A DNA stretch of 7,257 nucleotides, from NCBI GenBank assembly GCA_002307315.1, contig DBTZ01000015.1, positions 29,523-36,779 on the forward strand, in the 5' to 3' direction. A model generated the notes under the pieces. It ran no database searches and was not told the origin of the DNA. It was given only the letters and a program-made list of their open reading frames with translations. This document shows, in pieces, positions 1 to 5,942 of this stretch; within the stretch, counting starts at the first letter, position 1; every line of letters starts with the position of its first letter. The position numbers were made by a program, and so were the translations under genes. This DNA is from Alphaproteobacteria bacterium UBA1303 (GTDB taxonomy: Bacteria; Pseudomonadota; Alphaproteobacteria; Micropepsales; Micropepsaceae).

Positions 1-678
1 CGCGACGTGTCGGGCGAAGGCGTCCAGCAGGCGCTGCTGAAAATCATGGAAGGCACCGTCGCCTCGGTGCCCCCCCAGGGCGGGCGCAAGCATCCGCAAC
101 AGGAATTCCTGCAGGTCGATACCTCGAATATTCTGTTCATCTGCGGCGGCGCTTTTGCCGGCCTCGACAAGATCATCTCGCAGCGCACCCACGGCACCTC
201 GATGGGCTTCGGCGCCACCGTAATGGCGCCCGACGAACGCACCACCGGCGAAGTCTTGCGCCATGTCGAGCCGGAAGATCTTTTGAAGTTCGGCCTGATC
301 CCCGAATTCATCGGCCGTCTGCCGGTGATCGCCACCTTGGGCGACCTTACCGAGCCGGCGCTGATCGAAATTCTCACCAAGCCGAAGAATGCGCTGGCCA
401 AGCAGTATCAGCGGATGCTCGAAATGGAAGGCGTCAAACTGCGCTTCCAGGACGAGGCGCTCTCGGCAATATCCAAGAAGGCGATCCAGCGCAAGACCGG
501 CGCCCGCGGCCTGCGCTCGATCATGGAAAGCATTCTGCTCGAAACCATGTACGAACTGCCGTCGATGACCGGCGTGCAGGAGGTGGTAATCACCTCGGAT
601 GTGGTCGAAGGCCGCGCCCGGCCGCTCTACACCTATTCCGACAAGGCCCAGCCGCAGCAGCAGCAAAGCGCATCCTGA
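1..678 (+). CDS. clpX: ATP-dependent Clp protease ATP-binding subunit ClpX, C-terminal part (5' end outside window)
   Basis: The reading frame is open from base 1 (first residues RDVSGEGVQQ) to TGA at 676-678, giving 225 residues, roughly the second half of a family protein of about 420. ClpX is the hexameric AAA+ unfoldase that recognises tagged proteins and threads them into ClpP in the cytoplasm. Visible landmarks are the pore-2 region (SGEGVQQ, fragment residues 4-10), the RKH substrate loop (residues 29-31, bases 85-93), the ClpP-docking loop written MGF instead of the commoner IGF/LGF (bases 202-210), the arginine-finger segment IGRLP (Arg at 316-318) and the sensor-2 segment KTGARGLRS (Arg at 505-507). 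The C-terminus ends in a Gln-rich tail. The N-terminal zinc-binding domain and Walker motifs lie outside the window. A strong hairpin terminator begins about 20 nt after the stop. The next gene is convergent tig, so lon, which often follows clpX in proteobacteria, is not directly downstream here. Confidence 0.97.
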   Translation, partial: RDVSGEGVQQALLKIMEGTVASVPPQGGRKHPQQEFLQVDTSNILFICGGAFAGLDKIISQRTHGTSMGFGATVMAPDERTTGEVLRHVEPEDLLKFGLIPEFIGRLPVIATLGDLTEPALIEILTKPKNALAKQYQRMLEMEGVKLRFQDEALSAISKKAIQRKTGARGLRSIMESILLETMYELPSMTGVQEVVITSDVVEGRARPLYTYSDKAQPQQQQSAS

Positions 679-696
679 TTTTCTTTCGAGGAAAGC

Positions 697-726
697 AAAA
701 AACGGCGGCCCGCGGGCCGCCGTTTT
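697..726. terminator. Bidirectional intrinsic terminator between clpX and tig
   Basis: Bases 699-726 form a perfect 28-bp palindrome: AAAA, a 20-base self-complementary GC core (703-722), then TTTT. The A-run extends to six bases (697-702), so a transcript reading left would end in six U after the stem, and one reading right ends in UUUUCG. It sits 20 nt past the clpX stop and about 120 nt past the tig stop, between convergent genes, which fits termination in both directions. The symmetry is seen directly; termination is inferred. Confidence 0.85.
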
Positions 727-766
727 CGTATCTTGGCATCATACGTACGTCCAAACGGCCGACCGC

Positions 767-782
767 CGCGCCATATGGCGCG
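767..782. repeat. 16-bp perfect palindrome in the clpX-tig gap
   Basis: CGCGCCATATGGCGCG is an exact inverted repeat with no spacer, followed on the + strand by AAAAA (783-787). A smaller hairpin (TGGCGT-TTGA-ACGCCA, 795-810) lies next to it. Neither has a U-tract on its 3' side in either orientation, so neither looks like an intrinsic terminator by itself. They could add structure to the 3' end of the tig transcript or be a protein-binding site; the function is unknown. Confidence 0.6.
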
Positions 783-812
783 AAAAAGCCTGCGTGGCGT
801 TTGAACGCCATA

Positions 813-842
813 AAGCTGCATGGGGCCGTTTCCATGCAGCTT
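813..842 (-). terminator. Hairpin just after tig, probable weak terminator
   Basis: An 11-bp perfect stem (AAGCTGCATGG at 813-823 with CCATGCAGCTT at 832-842) encloses an 8-base loop. It begins four nucleotides after the tig stop codon. On the - strand the stem is followed by only a short U-rich stretch (CTTTATGG), so termination may be partial. The stronger palindrome at 697-726 would then act as a back-up. Confidence 0.6.
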
Positions 843-846
843 GGTA

Positions 847-2211
847 TTATGCGTCGGCCTTCAGCTTTTCCTCGGCATCGTCGGGATCGAGGAACAGAAT
901 GTCCTTGGCGACCGGACGATCGGTGACTTCGCACAGCTCGGCGACGAAATCGACCACCTTTTCCTCGAACAGCGGCGCGCGGATTTCCGCCTGCCCTTGC
1001 GGGTTGCGGGCGTAATATTCGAACACCTTCTGCTCTTGGCCGGGGAAGTTGCGGGCGCGCACGGCGATGGCCCGCTGCAGCTCGTCGGCGGAAATGGTCA
1101 GCCCGTTCTGCTCGCCGATCCGCGCCAGCACCAGACCGAGGCGCACCCGGCGCTCGGCGATGTCGCGGTATTCCTTCTTCAACTCGTCTTCGGTCTTGCC
1201 TTCGTCGGCGGCGGTCTTTCCGTCGCGCTTCATCTCTTCTTCGACCGCCTTCCAAATGCCGTCGAATTCGCCCTCCAGCATGGTGGGCGGCAATTCGAAG
1301 GAATGGGCGGCGTCGAGCGCATCGAGGATACGGCGCTTGAGATGGACGCGGGATGCGGTGGCAAAATCGCGCTTAAGCTGGTCGCGCACGCGTTCCTTCA
1401 ACGAACCGAGGGTGTCGAAGCCTACCTTCTTCGCCATGTCGTCGTCGATCGCGACCGCATCGGGTGCCTTGATCTCCTTCACGGTGACGGCGAAGACCGC
1501 GTCCTTGCCGGCCAGTTCGGTGGCCTGATATTCGTCGGGGAACTTTACCTTGACCTCGCGCGCCTCGCCCACCTTGGCGCCGATCAGTTGGTCCTCGAAG
1601 CCGGGGATGAGTTGGTTCGAACCGAGCAGCAGGTTGAAGCCTTCGGCTTTGCCGCCGTCGAATTCCTTGCCGTCGACCGAGCCGACGAAATCGATCAGCA
1701 CGGCATCGCCGCTCGCGGCAACCTCGCCTTCGGGACGGGCGGTATAGCCGCGGGCCTGCTCGGCCAGCTTCTGCACCGCGTCGTCGACCTCGGCATCGGT
1801 CACATCCGAGACCAGCCGTTCGACCTTGAGCTTGGCGGGATCGGCCAGTTCGAAATCCGGCATCAGATCTACCACGACCTTGAATTCGAGATCGGCCTTA
1901 CCCTCGATCACCTGGGCTATATCGCCCACCGCTTCGACGCGGGGCGGAAAGGCCGGCTTCAGAGCGTTGTCGGCGACCGCTTTCTTGCTGCCTTCGTTGA
2001 CCGCATCCTCGACGATATCGCCCATCATCGACTTGCCGTAGGACTTCTTGAGAAACGACACCGGCGCCTTGCCGGGACGAAAGCCCTTGAGATTGACCTT
2101 CGGCTTGATCTCTTCGAGCTTGCCGGTCAGGCGCGCATCGAGGTCGCCGGCACCGATCACCACGGTGTATTCGCGACGCAAACCTTCGGAAACGGTCTCG
2201 GTAATCTGCAT
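847..2211 (-). CDS. tig: Trigger factor, ribosome-associated chaperone and peptidyl-prolyl isomerase
   Basis: Trigger factor docks at the ribosomal exit tunnel and shields nascent chains. The product is 454 residues (E. coli about 432). The start MQITETVSEGLRREY was chosen because it matches the usual trigger factor N-terminus and has AGGA 7 nt upstream; an in-frame ATG at 2265 would add 18 unrelated residues. Domains in order are the ribosome-binding domain (about 1-115) with the L23-contacting signature GFRPGK at residues 43-48, the FKBP-like PPIase domain (about 155-245, including GSNQLIPGFEDQLIGAKVGE at 197-216), and a helical SurA-like C-terminal chaperone domain ending in an acidic and Lys-rich tail (DPDDAEEKLKADA). 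The stop is TAA at 849-847, followed at once by a hairpin. tRNA-Leu lies 64 nt upstream on the same strand, so tig may be transcribed with the tRNA or from a promoter in that gap; I see no convincing promoter there. Confidence 0.97.
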   Translation of the reverse strand: MQITETVSEGLRREYTVVIGAGDLDARLTGKLEEIKPKVNLKGFRPGKAPVSFLKKSYGKSMMGDIVEDAVNEGSKKAVADNALKPAFPPRVEAVGDIAQVIEGKADLEFKVVVDLMPDFELADPAKLKVERLVSDVTDAEVDDAVQKLAEQARGYTARPEGEVAASGDAVLIDFVGSVDGKEFDGGKAEGFNLLLGSNQLIPGFEDQLIGAKVGEAREVKVKFPDEYQATELAGKDAVFAVTVKEIKAPDAVAIDDDMAKKVGFDTLGSLKERVRDQLKRDFATASRVHLKRRILDALDAAHSFELPPTMLEGEFDGIWKAVEEEMKRDGKTAADEGKTEDELKKEYRDIAERRVRLGLVLARIGEQNGLTISADELQRAIAVRARNFPGQEQKVFEYYARNPQGQAEIRAPLFEEKVVDFVAELCEVTDRPVAKDILFLDPDDAEEKLKADA

Positions 2212-2275
2212 GTTCCTATCCTGACTTCTATACATCAACCATCGGCTCGCCGGGCCGTAACACATATGCGGAGAT

Positions 2276-2359
2276 TGGTGCGGGCGAAGGGACTTGAACC
2301 CCCACGACTTTCGTCACTGGAACCTAAATCCAGCGCGTCTACCATTCCGCCACGCCCGC
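2276..2359 (-). tRNA. tRNA-Leu, anticodon UAG (reads CUA and other CUN codons)
   Basis: Read on the - strand, the acceptor stem GCGGGCG (2359-2353) pairs perfectly with CGCCCGC (2286-2280). It is followed by discriminator A (2279) and an encoded CCA (2278-2276). The anticodon arm is CTGGA / TTTAGGT / TCCAG, with anticodon TAG at 2326-2324. A long variable arm and a T-arm with GGTTCAAGTCC follow, so this is a class II (leucine-type) tRNA of 84 nt including CCA. It sits 50 nt after the acetyltransferase stop and 64 nt before tig, all on one strand. A TTATAG box on the - strand (2415-2410) could be a -10 element, but no good -35 partner is present. Confidence 0.97.
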
Positions 2360-2409
2360 AGCCGGGCCGACCGCCCGCCCCTCTCACGGCACGGACGGAA
2401 AGGCGCCCC

Positions 2410-2958
2410 CTATAACAGGGGATTTGCCGCGCTGCTAGGGTTTCCAAGCGGCATTCCGGGGAAAACCGCCAATTCGAACCAGGCGACATCCAAAAAACGG
2501 CCGAATTTGCGCCCCACATGGTCCATCGTGCCGATGTGCGAGAACCCCATGGCAATATGCAGCGCCACCGATGCCTCGTTGGGCAGGGTTATCAAGGCAT
2601 AGGCCCGATGCACATCCTCGCGGCAGATCGCCTCGAACAACGTCCGATAGAGCCGTTTACCCAAACCGCGGCCGCATTCGTCCGCAGCAAGGTATATGCT
2701 GGCCTCCACCGAGGTGTCGTAGGCTTCCTTGCCGCGCAACCGCGCCGAGCAGGCCCAGCCGACCGCCGCGCCGTTCTTTTCCGCCACGAAGCAGCGATGA
2801 CGGCCGGTTTCGGCGAAATCGCCGAACCAGCCCCTTCGCTGCGTCAACGTCAACGGCACGATGTCGAAAGTCGTCGGCGTATTGACGACATAATGATTGT
2901 AGATCGCCGTCAGCGCCGGCAGATCGCGGTCTTCGATGGGGCGGATGATAGCAGGCAT
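2410..2958 (-). CDS. GNAT-family N-acetyltransferase, phosphinothricin/methionine sulfoximine acetyltransferase-like
   Basis: The product is 182 residues from ATG at 2958 (MPAIIRPIEDRDL), preceded by a short GGA. An ATG 39 nt further upstream adds residues unlike the family. GNAT enzymes move an acetyl group from acetyl-CoA to an amine. The protein reads as the Pat/MnaT (YncA) branch: N-terminal IRPIEDRDLPALTAIYNHYV, the TTFD segment (29-32), VEASIYL (84-90), the acetyl-CoA pyrophosphate-binding loop CGRGLGK (95-101), and NEASVALHIAMGF (127-139). Known members acetylate methionine sulfoximine, phosphinothricin or similar amino acids; the substrate here cannot be read from sequence. The stop is TAG at 2412-2410. 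The gene begins 58 nt after the Nudix gene on the same strand, so cotranscription is likely. The last 15 or so residues look like an unconserved tail. Confidence 0.9.
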   Translation of the reverse strand: MPAIIRPIEDRDLPALTAIYNHYVVNTPTTFDIVPLTLTQRRGWFGDFAETGRHRCFVAEKNGAAVGWACSARLRGKEAYDTSVEASIYLAADECGRGLGKRLYRTLFEAICREDVHRAYALITLPNEASVALHIAMGFSHIGTMDHVGRKFGRFLDVAWFELAVFPGMPLGNPSSAANPLL

Positions 2959-3016
2959 ATTTCCGTAGCCTCGTTCGCCACGCGGCCGGATGCCCAACCG
3001 GACGGCCCGGCTGCTT

Positions 3017-3646
3017 TCAGTTGAATTCCGTCGGCAAAGACAGATTCACGCTATGTTCGTACAACCGTTTCAATTGCCAGTCGAGCGTGCGCGAGGTGGA
3101 TAGTTCCGGCAAACCGTCGACGGGAAAGAATCGCGCCTCGCCGGTTTCGCCCTCCTTCTTGGGGCACTCGCCCACGACATCGCACAGAAAGAACAGTTTG
3201 TAGATGTGAAAGGGATGCGGATGGGTATGCCCGGCTTTGTCGCGGTCGAGCACCAGAGCGAGTTTCGTCGCCTCGACGATCAGCCCGGCCTCCTCGCGTA
3301 CCTCGCGCACGGCGTTTTCCGCCGGAGAGCTGTTTACGTCGGCCCAGCCGCCGGGCAGCGTCCAGCGGCCGCCGTCGATCAGTTCCTGGGTCAGCAGGAC
3401 CGTATTGCCGCGGAATATCGCGCCCCGCACATCCACCTTTGGGGTGGCATAACCGGTTTCGGCCGTAAACAAACCGAGGATTTTCTCCGGATCGTCGTCG
3501 CTTAAGCCCGCCGCCATCTTCGCAGACAGGTTTAACGTCTGCTGATAACGCTCTATGTCGTAAGGGTTTTTGCAAAACGTCAGACCGATCTGCGCCACCG
3601 ACTGCAGTTCGCGTATCCACCCCAGCCAGTCGGTTTTCGTTTCCAT
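3017..3646 (-). CDS. Nudix hydrolase with N-terminal helical domain (YjhB / CDP-choline pyrophosphatase-like)
   Basis: The product is 209 residues. The N-terminal helical segment (about 1-65; WIRELQSVAQIGLTF and NPYDIERYQQ) is the accessory domain seen in Bacillus YjhB-type Nudix proteins annotated as ADP-ribose or CDP-choline pyrophosphatases. The catalytic domain starts near TPKVDVRGAIF (68-78). The Nudix box runs from G100 to L122 and keeps REVREEAGL (114-122), which supplies the Mg-binding glutamates, but the first box Glu is Ser106. HPHPFHIYKLFFLCDVVGE (142-160) follows, as in YjhB. Nudix enzymes hydrolyse nucleoside diphosphates linked to another group; family resemblance suggests ADP-ribose or CDP-alcohol substrates, but this is inference. 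The ATG directly abuts the Nnr TGA with no spacer, and the Shine-Dalgarno sequence GAGGA lies inside the end of nnr, so translation is probably coupled. Confidence 0.93.
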   Translation of the reverse strand: METKTDWLGWIRELQSVAQIGLTFCKNPYDIERYQQTLNLSAKMAAGLSDDDPEKILGLFTAETGYATPKVDVRGAIFRGNTVLLTQELIDGGRWTLPGGWADVNSSPAENAVREVREEAGLIVEATKLALVLDRDKAGHTHPHPFHIYKLFFLCDVVGECPKKEGETGEARFFPVDGLPELSTSRTLDWQLKRLYEHSVNLSLPTEFN

Positions 3647-5116
3647 TCAATCCTCGCAAAAACGACTCAGCAACGCGGGCAGTTGTTCCGGCAGATCCTC
3701 GGCGATCAGCCCCAGACCGAACGCCCGTGCCGCCTCGCCGTGCAGCCAAGCCCCAGCGGCGGCGGCATCGAACGACGGCATGCCCTGGGCCAGAAGACCG
3801 GCGATGATGCCGGCCAGCACGTCGCCCGCGCCCGCCGTTGCCAGCCAAGCCGGCGCGTTGGTGCAGACCGCGACGCGGCCGTCGGGTGCCGCGATCGCCG
3901 TGTCCGGCCCCTTCAAAAGCACCGTACAGCCGGCGATGACCGCGGCCTCGCGCGCCGCTTCGATACGGCTTTCGGCCAGTTTGAGCAGACCGGGGAACAC
4001 GCGTTCGAACTCGCCTTCGTGCGGGGTCAGCACGGCGTCCGGACCGAGTAGATTGAACAGGCCGGCGGGATTGTCCCGGTGCGATGTCAGCGCATCGGCA
4101 TCGAGCACGCATTTCGTCCGCAACGCTTCCGCGACCAGCGCCTTGGTCGCCTCGCCCACGCCCAGACCGGGTCCGATCACGCAGGCATTGAACCGCGTAT
4201 CCGCCAGCAGCGCGCCCAAACCCGCCGCCGCTTGGAACGGTTTGACCATGATCGCCGTGAGATGTCCGGCATTGATCGCCACCGCGTCGGGCGGACTTGC
4301 CACGCTGACCAGCCCCGCCCCGGCGCGCAAGGCGCCCCGCGCCGCCAGCCGCGCGGCACCGGTCGCATGCGCCGGACCGCTGACGACCAGCACATGGCCG
4401 CGCCCGTATTTGTGGCCCAAGGGGGCCGGCCGGGGAAACCCGGCACGCCACGCCTCCGGCCGGTTCTCGAACAGAACCGGCTTGATCTCGTCCAGCGCCG
4501 CATCGGGAATGCCGATCGGAACCACGACCGTTTCGCCGCACAGAAGCCGCCCCGGCATCAGGACATGCGCCGGTTTTTTGCGGAAGAACGTGACGGTGAG
4601 AGCGGCGCGCGTCGAGGTGCCGCCGAGCGGACGGCCGGCATCGCCGGAAAGGCCGCTGGGAACATCGATGGCGGCCACCGGCAGGCGCGTTTCGTTCAGC
4701 ACCAGAACCGTCTGCCAAGCGGCGCCTTCCAGCGGCCGCGCCAGGCCGGCGCCGAACAGCGCGTCGACCACCAGATCCGCCCCTTCGAGCGCCTGCGGCG
4801 ACAACGGCACCGTCTCGCCGGTCCACTTGGCGGACATCGCCGCGGCATCGCCCTGGAGTTTGGCCCGATCGCCGCACAGCGCGACGCCGACCCGCCAGCC
4901 CTTCTCGGCCAGATGCCGCGCCACCACGAAACCGTCGCCGCCGTTGTTGCCGGGGCCGCATAAGACCGACACCCGGCACGGCGTCCAGCGCGCGGCGATC
5001 GCCTCGGCCGCGCCGCGCCCGGCGGTTTCCATCAGATCGATCGACAAGATCCCGTGTTCGGCGGCAAACGCGTCGGCGGCATAGCACTGCGCGACGGTGA
5101 GAATCTCGCAGCCCAT
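3647..5116 (-). CDS. nnr: Bifunctional NAD(P)H-hydrate epimerase / ADP-dependent NAD(P)H-hydrate dehydratase
   Basis: This metabolite-repair enzyme acts on NADHX and NADPHX, the hydrated dead-end forms of NAD(P)H. The N-terminal YjeF_N domain interconverts R and S epimers, and the C-terminal ribokinase-like domain dehydrates the S form using ADP (bacterial type). The product is 489 residues, usual for the fused form. Epimerase motifs are GPGNNGGDG (54-62), DALFGAGL (118-125) and IDVPSGLSGDAG (150-161). The dehydratase half begins near KYGRGHVLVVSG (236-247) and contains GPGLG, LDADAL, LTPHEGEF, LLKGPDTAIAAPDG and NAPAWLATAGAGDVLAG (from N420, with GAGD at 429-432). All recognisable catalytic regions are intact. 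The start MGCEILTVAQ is the family's usual N-terminus. Only one nucleotide separates it from the upstream phosphatase-like gene's stop, with no clear Shine-Dalgarno sequence, which suggests translational coupling. Confidence 0.97.
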   Translation of the reverse strand: MGCEILTVAQCYAADAFAAEHGILSIDLMETAGRGAAEAIAARWTPCRVSVLCGPGNNGGDGFVVARHLAEKGWRVGVALCGDRAKLQGDAAAMSAKWTGETVPLSPQALEGADLVVDALFGAGLARPLEGAAWQTVLVLNETRLPVAAIDVPSGLSGDAGRPLGGTSTRAALTVTFFRKKPAHVLMPGRLLCGETVVVPIGIPDAALDEIKPVLFENRPEAWRAGFPRPAPLGHKYGRGHVLVVSGPAHATGAARLAARGALRAGAGLVSVASPPDAVAINAGHLTAIMVKPFQAAAGLGALLADTRFNACVIGPGLGVGEATKALVAEALRTKCVLDADALTSHRDNPAGLFNLLGPDAVLTPHEGEFERVFPGLLKLAESRIEAAREAAVIAGCTVLLKGPDTAIAAPDGRVAVCTNAPAWLATAGAGDVLAGIIAGLLAQGMPSFDAAAAGAWLHGEAARAFGLGLIAEDLPEQLPALLSRFCED

Positions 5117-5117
5117 G

Positions 5118-5666
5118 TTACAGCAACCACGTCGCGGCCTGCCTGCCGCGTTCGAGCAGCTTGAGCTTGCCGCCGGTCGTTTCCAAAATGGTGATCGAGC
5201 CGTTGTCGGGCTCGAAGACGGTGACGCGATCGTCTCCTATGGCGCCGCCGAGCACCATGTTGATGACGACGAAGTGCGAGAAGAGCACCGTATCCACGCG
5301 TACGGAACTCAGCCGCGCCAAACATTCCTTGCGCCAACGCACCTGCATCTCGGGGGCATCGCACCAACGGCTTTTCATGAAACGCACCAACCACGCCTTG
5401 CGGTCGCAGGTTTCCTTGTCCGGCAACGGCATCACGGTCAGCGATTCGTCCACAATCGGCGACACATTCCTCTTTCGCAACAACGGGGCTGCGGTTTCCA
5501 GCGCCCGGCGCTGCGGGCTCGACACGATTTTCAGGTTTGGCAGGGATTCCAGCAAACCGGCAACCGATTCGGCCTGAATTCGACCGACATCATCCAGCGG
5601 CGGATCGACCTCGAAGCCGGCCCCTTCTTCCGTGCGTCCATTACGGACAAGATATAGGCAAGTCAT
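5118..5666 (-). CDS. Histidine-phosphatase-superfamily protein with degenerate active site (RHG to RNG), probable pseudo-enzyme
   Basis: The product is 182 residues. The start at 5666 (MTCLYLVRNGRTEEG) was chosen because GGAGA lies 5-6 nt upstream and because the first strand of the fold begins directly after it; an ATG at 5696 would add ten unrelated residues. Family hallmarks are the phosphate loop at 7-11 (VRNGR, normally xRHGx), LDDVGRIQAESVA (24-36), SSPQRRALETAAPL (49-62, with the second phosphate-binding Arg) and VLFSHFVVINMVLGG (127-141, with the second catalytic His131). The C-terminal part (DDRVTVFEPDNGSITIL) resembles alphaproteobacterial family members. Residue 9, the phosphorylated His in active enzymes, is Asn (codon AAT at 5642-5640). 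The usual E-I/V-P-S/T-P acid site reads VMPLP (78-82), so the Glu is also missing. The gene heads the - strand run and overlaps nothing. A binding or regulatory role is possible; the substrate is unknown. Confidence 0.85.
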   Translation of the reverse strand: MTCLYLVRNGRTEEGAGFEVDPPLDDVGRIQAESVAGLLESLPNLKIVSSPQRRALETAAPLLRKRNVSPIVDESLTVMPLPDKETCDRKAWLVRFMKSRWCDAPEMQVRWRKECLARLSSVRVDTVLFSHFVVINMVLGGAIGDDRVTVFEPDNGSITILETTGGKLKLLERGRQAATWLL

Positions 5667-5727
5667 ACTTTCTCCGCCGGGCTCGCATGACCACAAGGGC
5701 CAAATACACCTTATTCACGTTGTCGCA

Positions 5728-5757
5728 TAATTACTTTTCGCCGTATTCGGATACCAA
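5728..5757 (-). promoter_or_regulatory. Candidate sigma-70-type promoter for the leftward operon
   Basis: On the - strand, TTGGTA (5757-5752) is followed after 18 nt by TAATTA (5733-5728). Transcription would start near 5720, about 55 nt before the ATG at 5666. Both boxes are imperfect, and alphaproteobacterial promoters are poorly described by the E. coli consensus, so this is only a plausible site. Confidence 0.3.
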
Positions 5758-5892
5758 AAATGGCTAAGCACGGCCTTAATTTATAACCTTCCGCGCCCTG
5801 GCAACCACAACCCGGGGAGCGCTGAGCCGACGGATGTGACAATAAAGTAGGCAGAAAGACTAATTAATGTGCAATAATATCAGAAAAAACGG

Positions 5893-5910
5893 TAACTTGA
5901 AAATAACTTG
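5893..5910. repeat. Direct repeat TAACTTG x2, 11-bp period, upstream of the glnB promoter
   Basis: TAACTTG occurs at 5893-5899 and again at 5904-5910, one helical turn apart. A related GACTTGG overlaps the start of the -24 element (5939-5945). Such spacing would put a regulator on one face of the helix, but short repeats in AT-rich DNA also arise by chance. Confidence 0.3.
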
Positions 5911-5922
5911 CTGATTTTACAT

Positions 5923-5938
5923 GTGATTAAGTCATCAC
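5923..5938. promoter_or_regulatory. Candidate operator: inverted repeat GTGAT-N6-ATCAC
   Basis: GTGATTAAGTCATCAC has perfect 5-bp arms with a 6-base spacer and ends four bases before the -24 element of the sigma-54 promoter. The half-site resembles CRP/FNR-type boxes (TGTGA, TTGAT), but the spacing fits neither. A repressor or a promoter-proximal activator could bind; the identity is unknown. Confidence 0.35.
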
Positions 5939-5942
5939 GACT

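Noticed and set aside
820..2415. Long + strand open frame (about 530 codons) antisense to tig and running through the tRNA
   Set aside because: Its translation resembles no family I recognise, it lies wholly opposite a clear trigger factor gene and crosses the tRNA; stop-free antisense frames are common in GC-rich DNA.
2410..2415. TTATAG -10-like box on the - strand ahead of tRNA-Leu
   Set aside because: The bases at the expected -35 position read CTAGCA, which is not promoter-like; the tRNA may instead be cotranscribed.
3570..5084. Long + strand open frame (about 500 codons) antisense to nnr
   Set aside because: It is Ala/Ser/Pro/Arg-rich, low-complexity translation opposite a clear nnr; a compositional shadow.
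3051..5087. 678-codon - strand open frame overlapping nnr and the Nudix gene
   Set aside because: It is Arg/Gly-rich shifted-frame translation of two well-supported genes, with no domain of its own.
5837..5853. Possible NtrC site TGACAATAAAGTAGGCA upstream of glnB
   Set aside because: Only the outer TG...GCA and the A/T centre match the NtrC consensus; too weak to annotate without a matrix score.
5923..5938. CRP or FNR site at the inverted repeat before the glnB promoter
   Set aside because: The half-sites are similar, but the spacing fits neither TGTGA-N6-TCACA nor TTGAT-N4-ATCAA, so it is listed only as an unnamed operator candidate.
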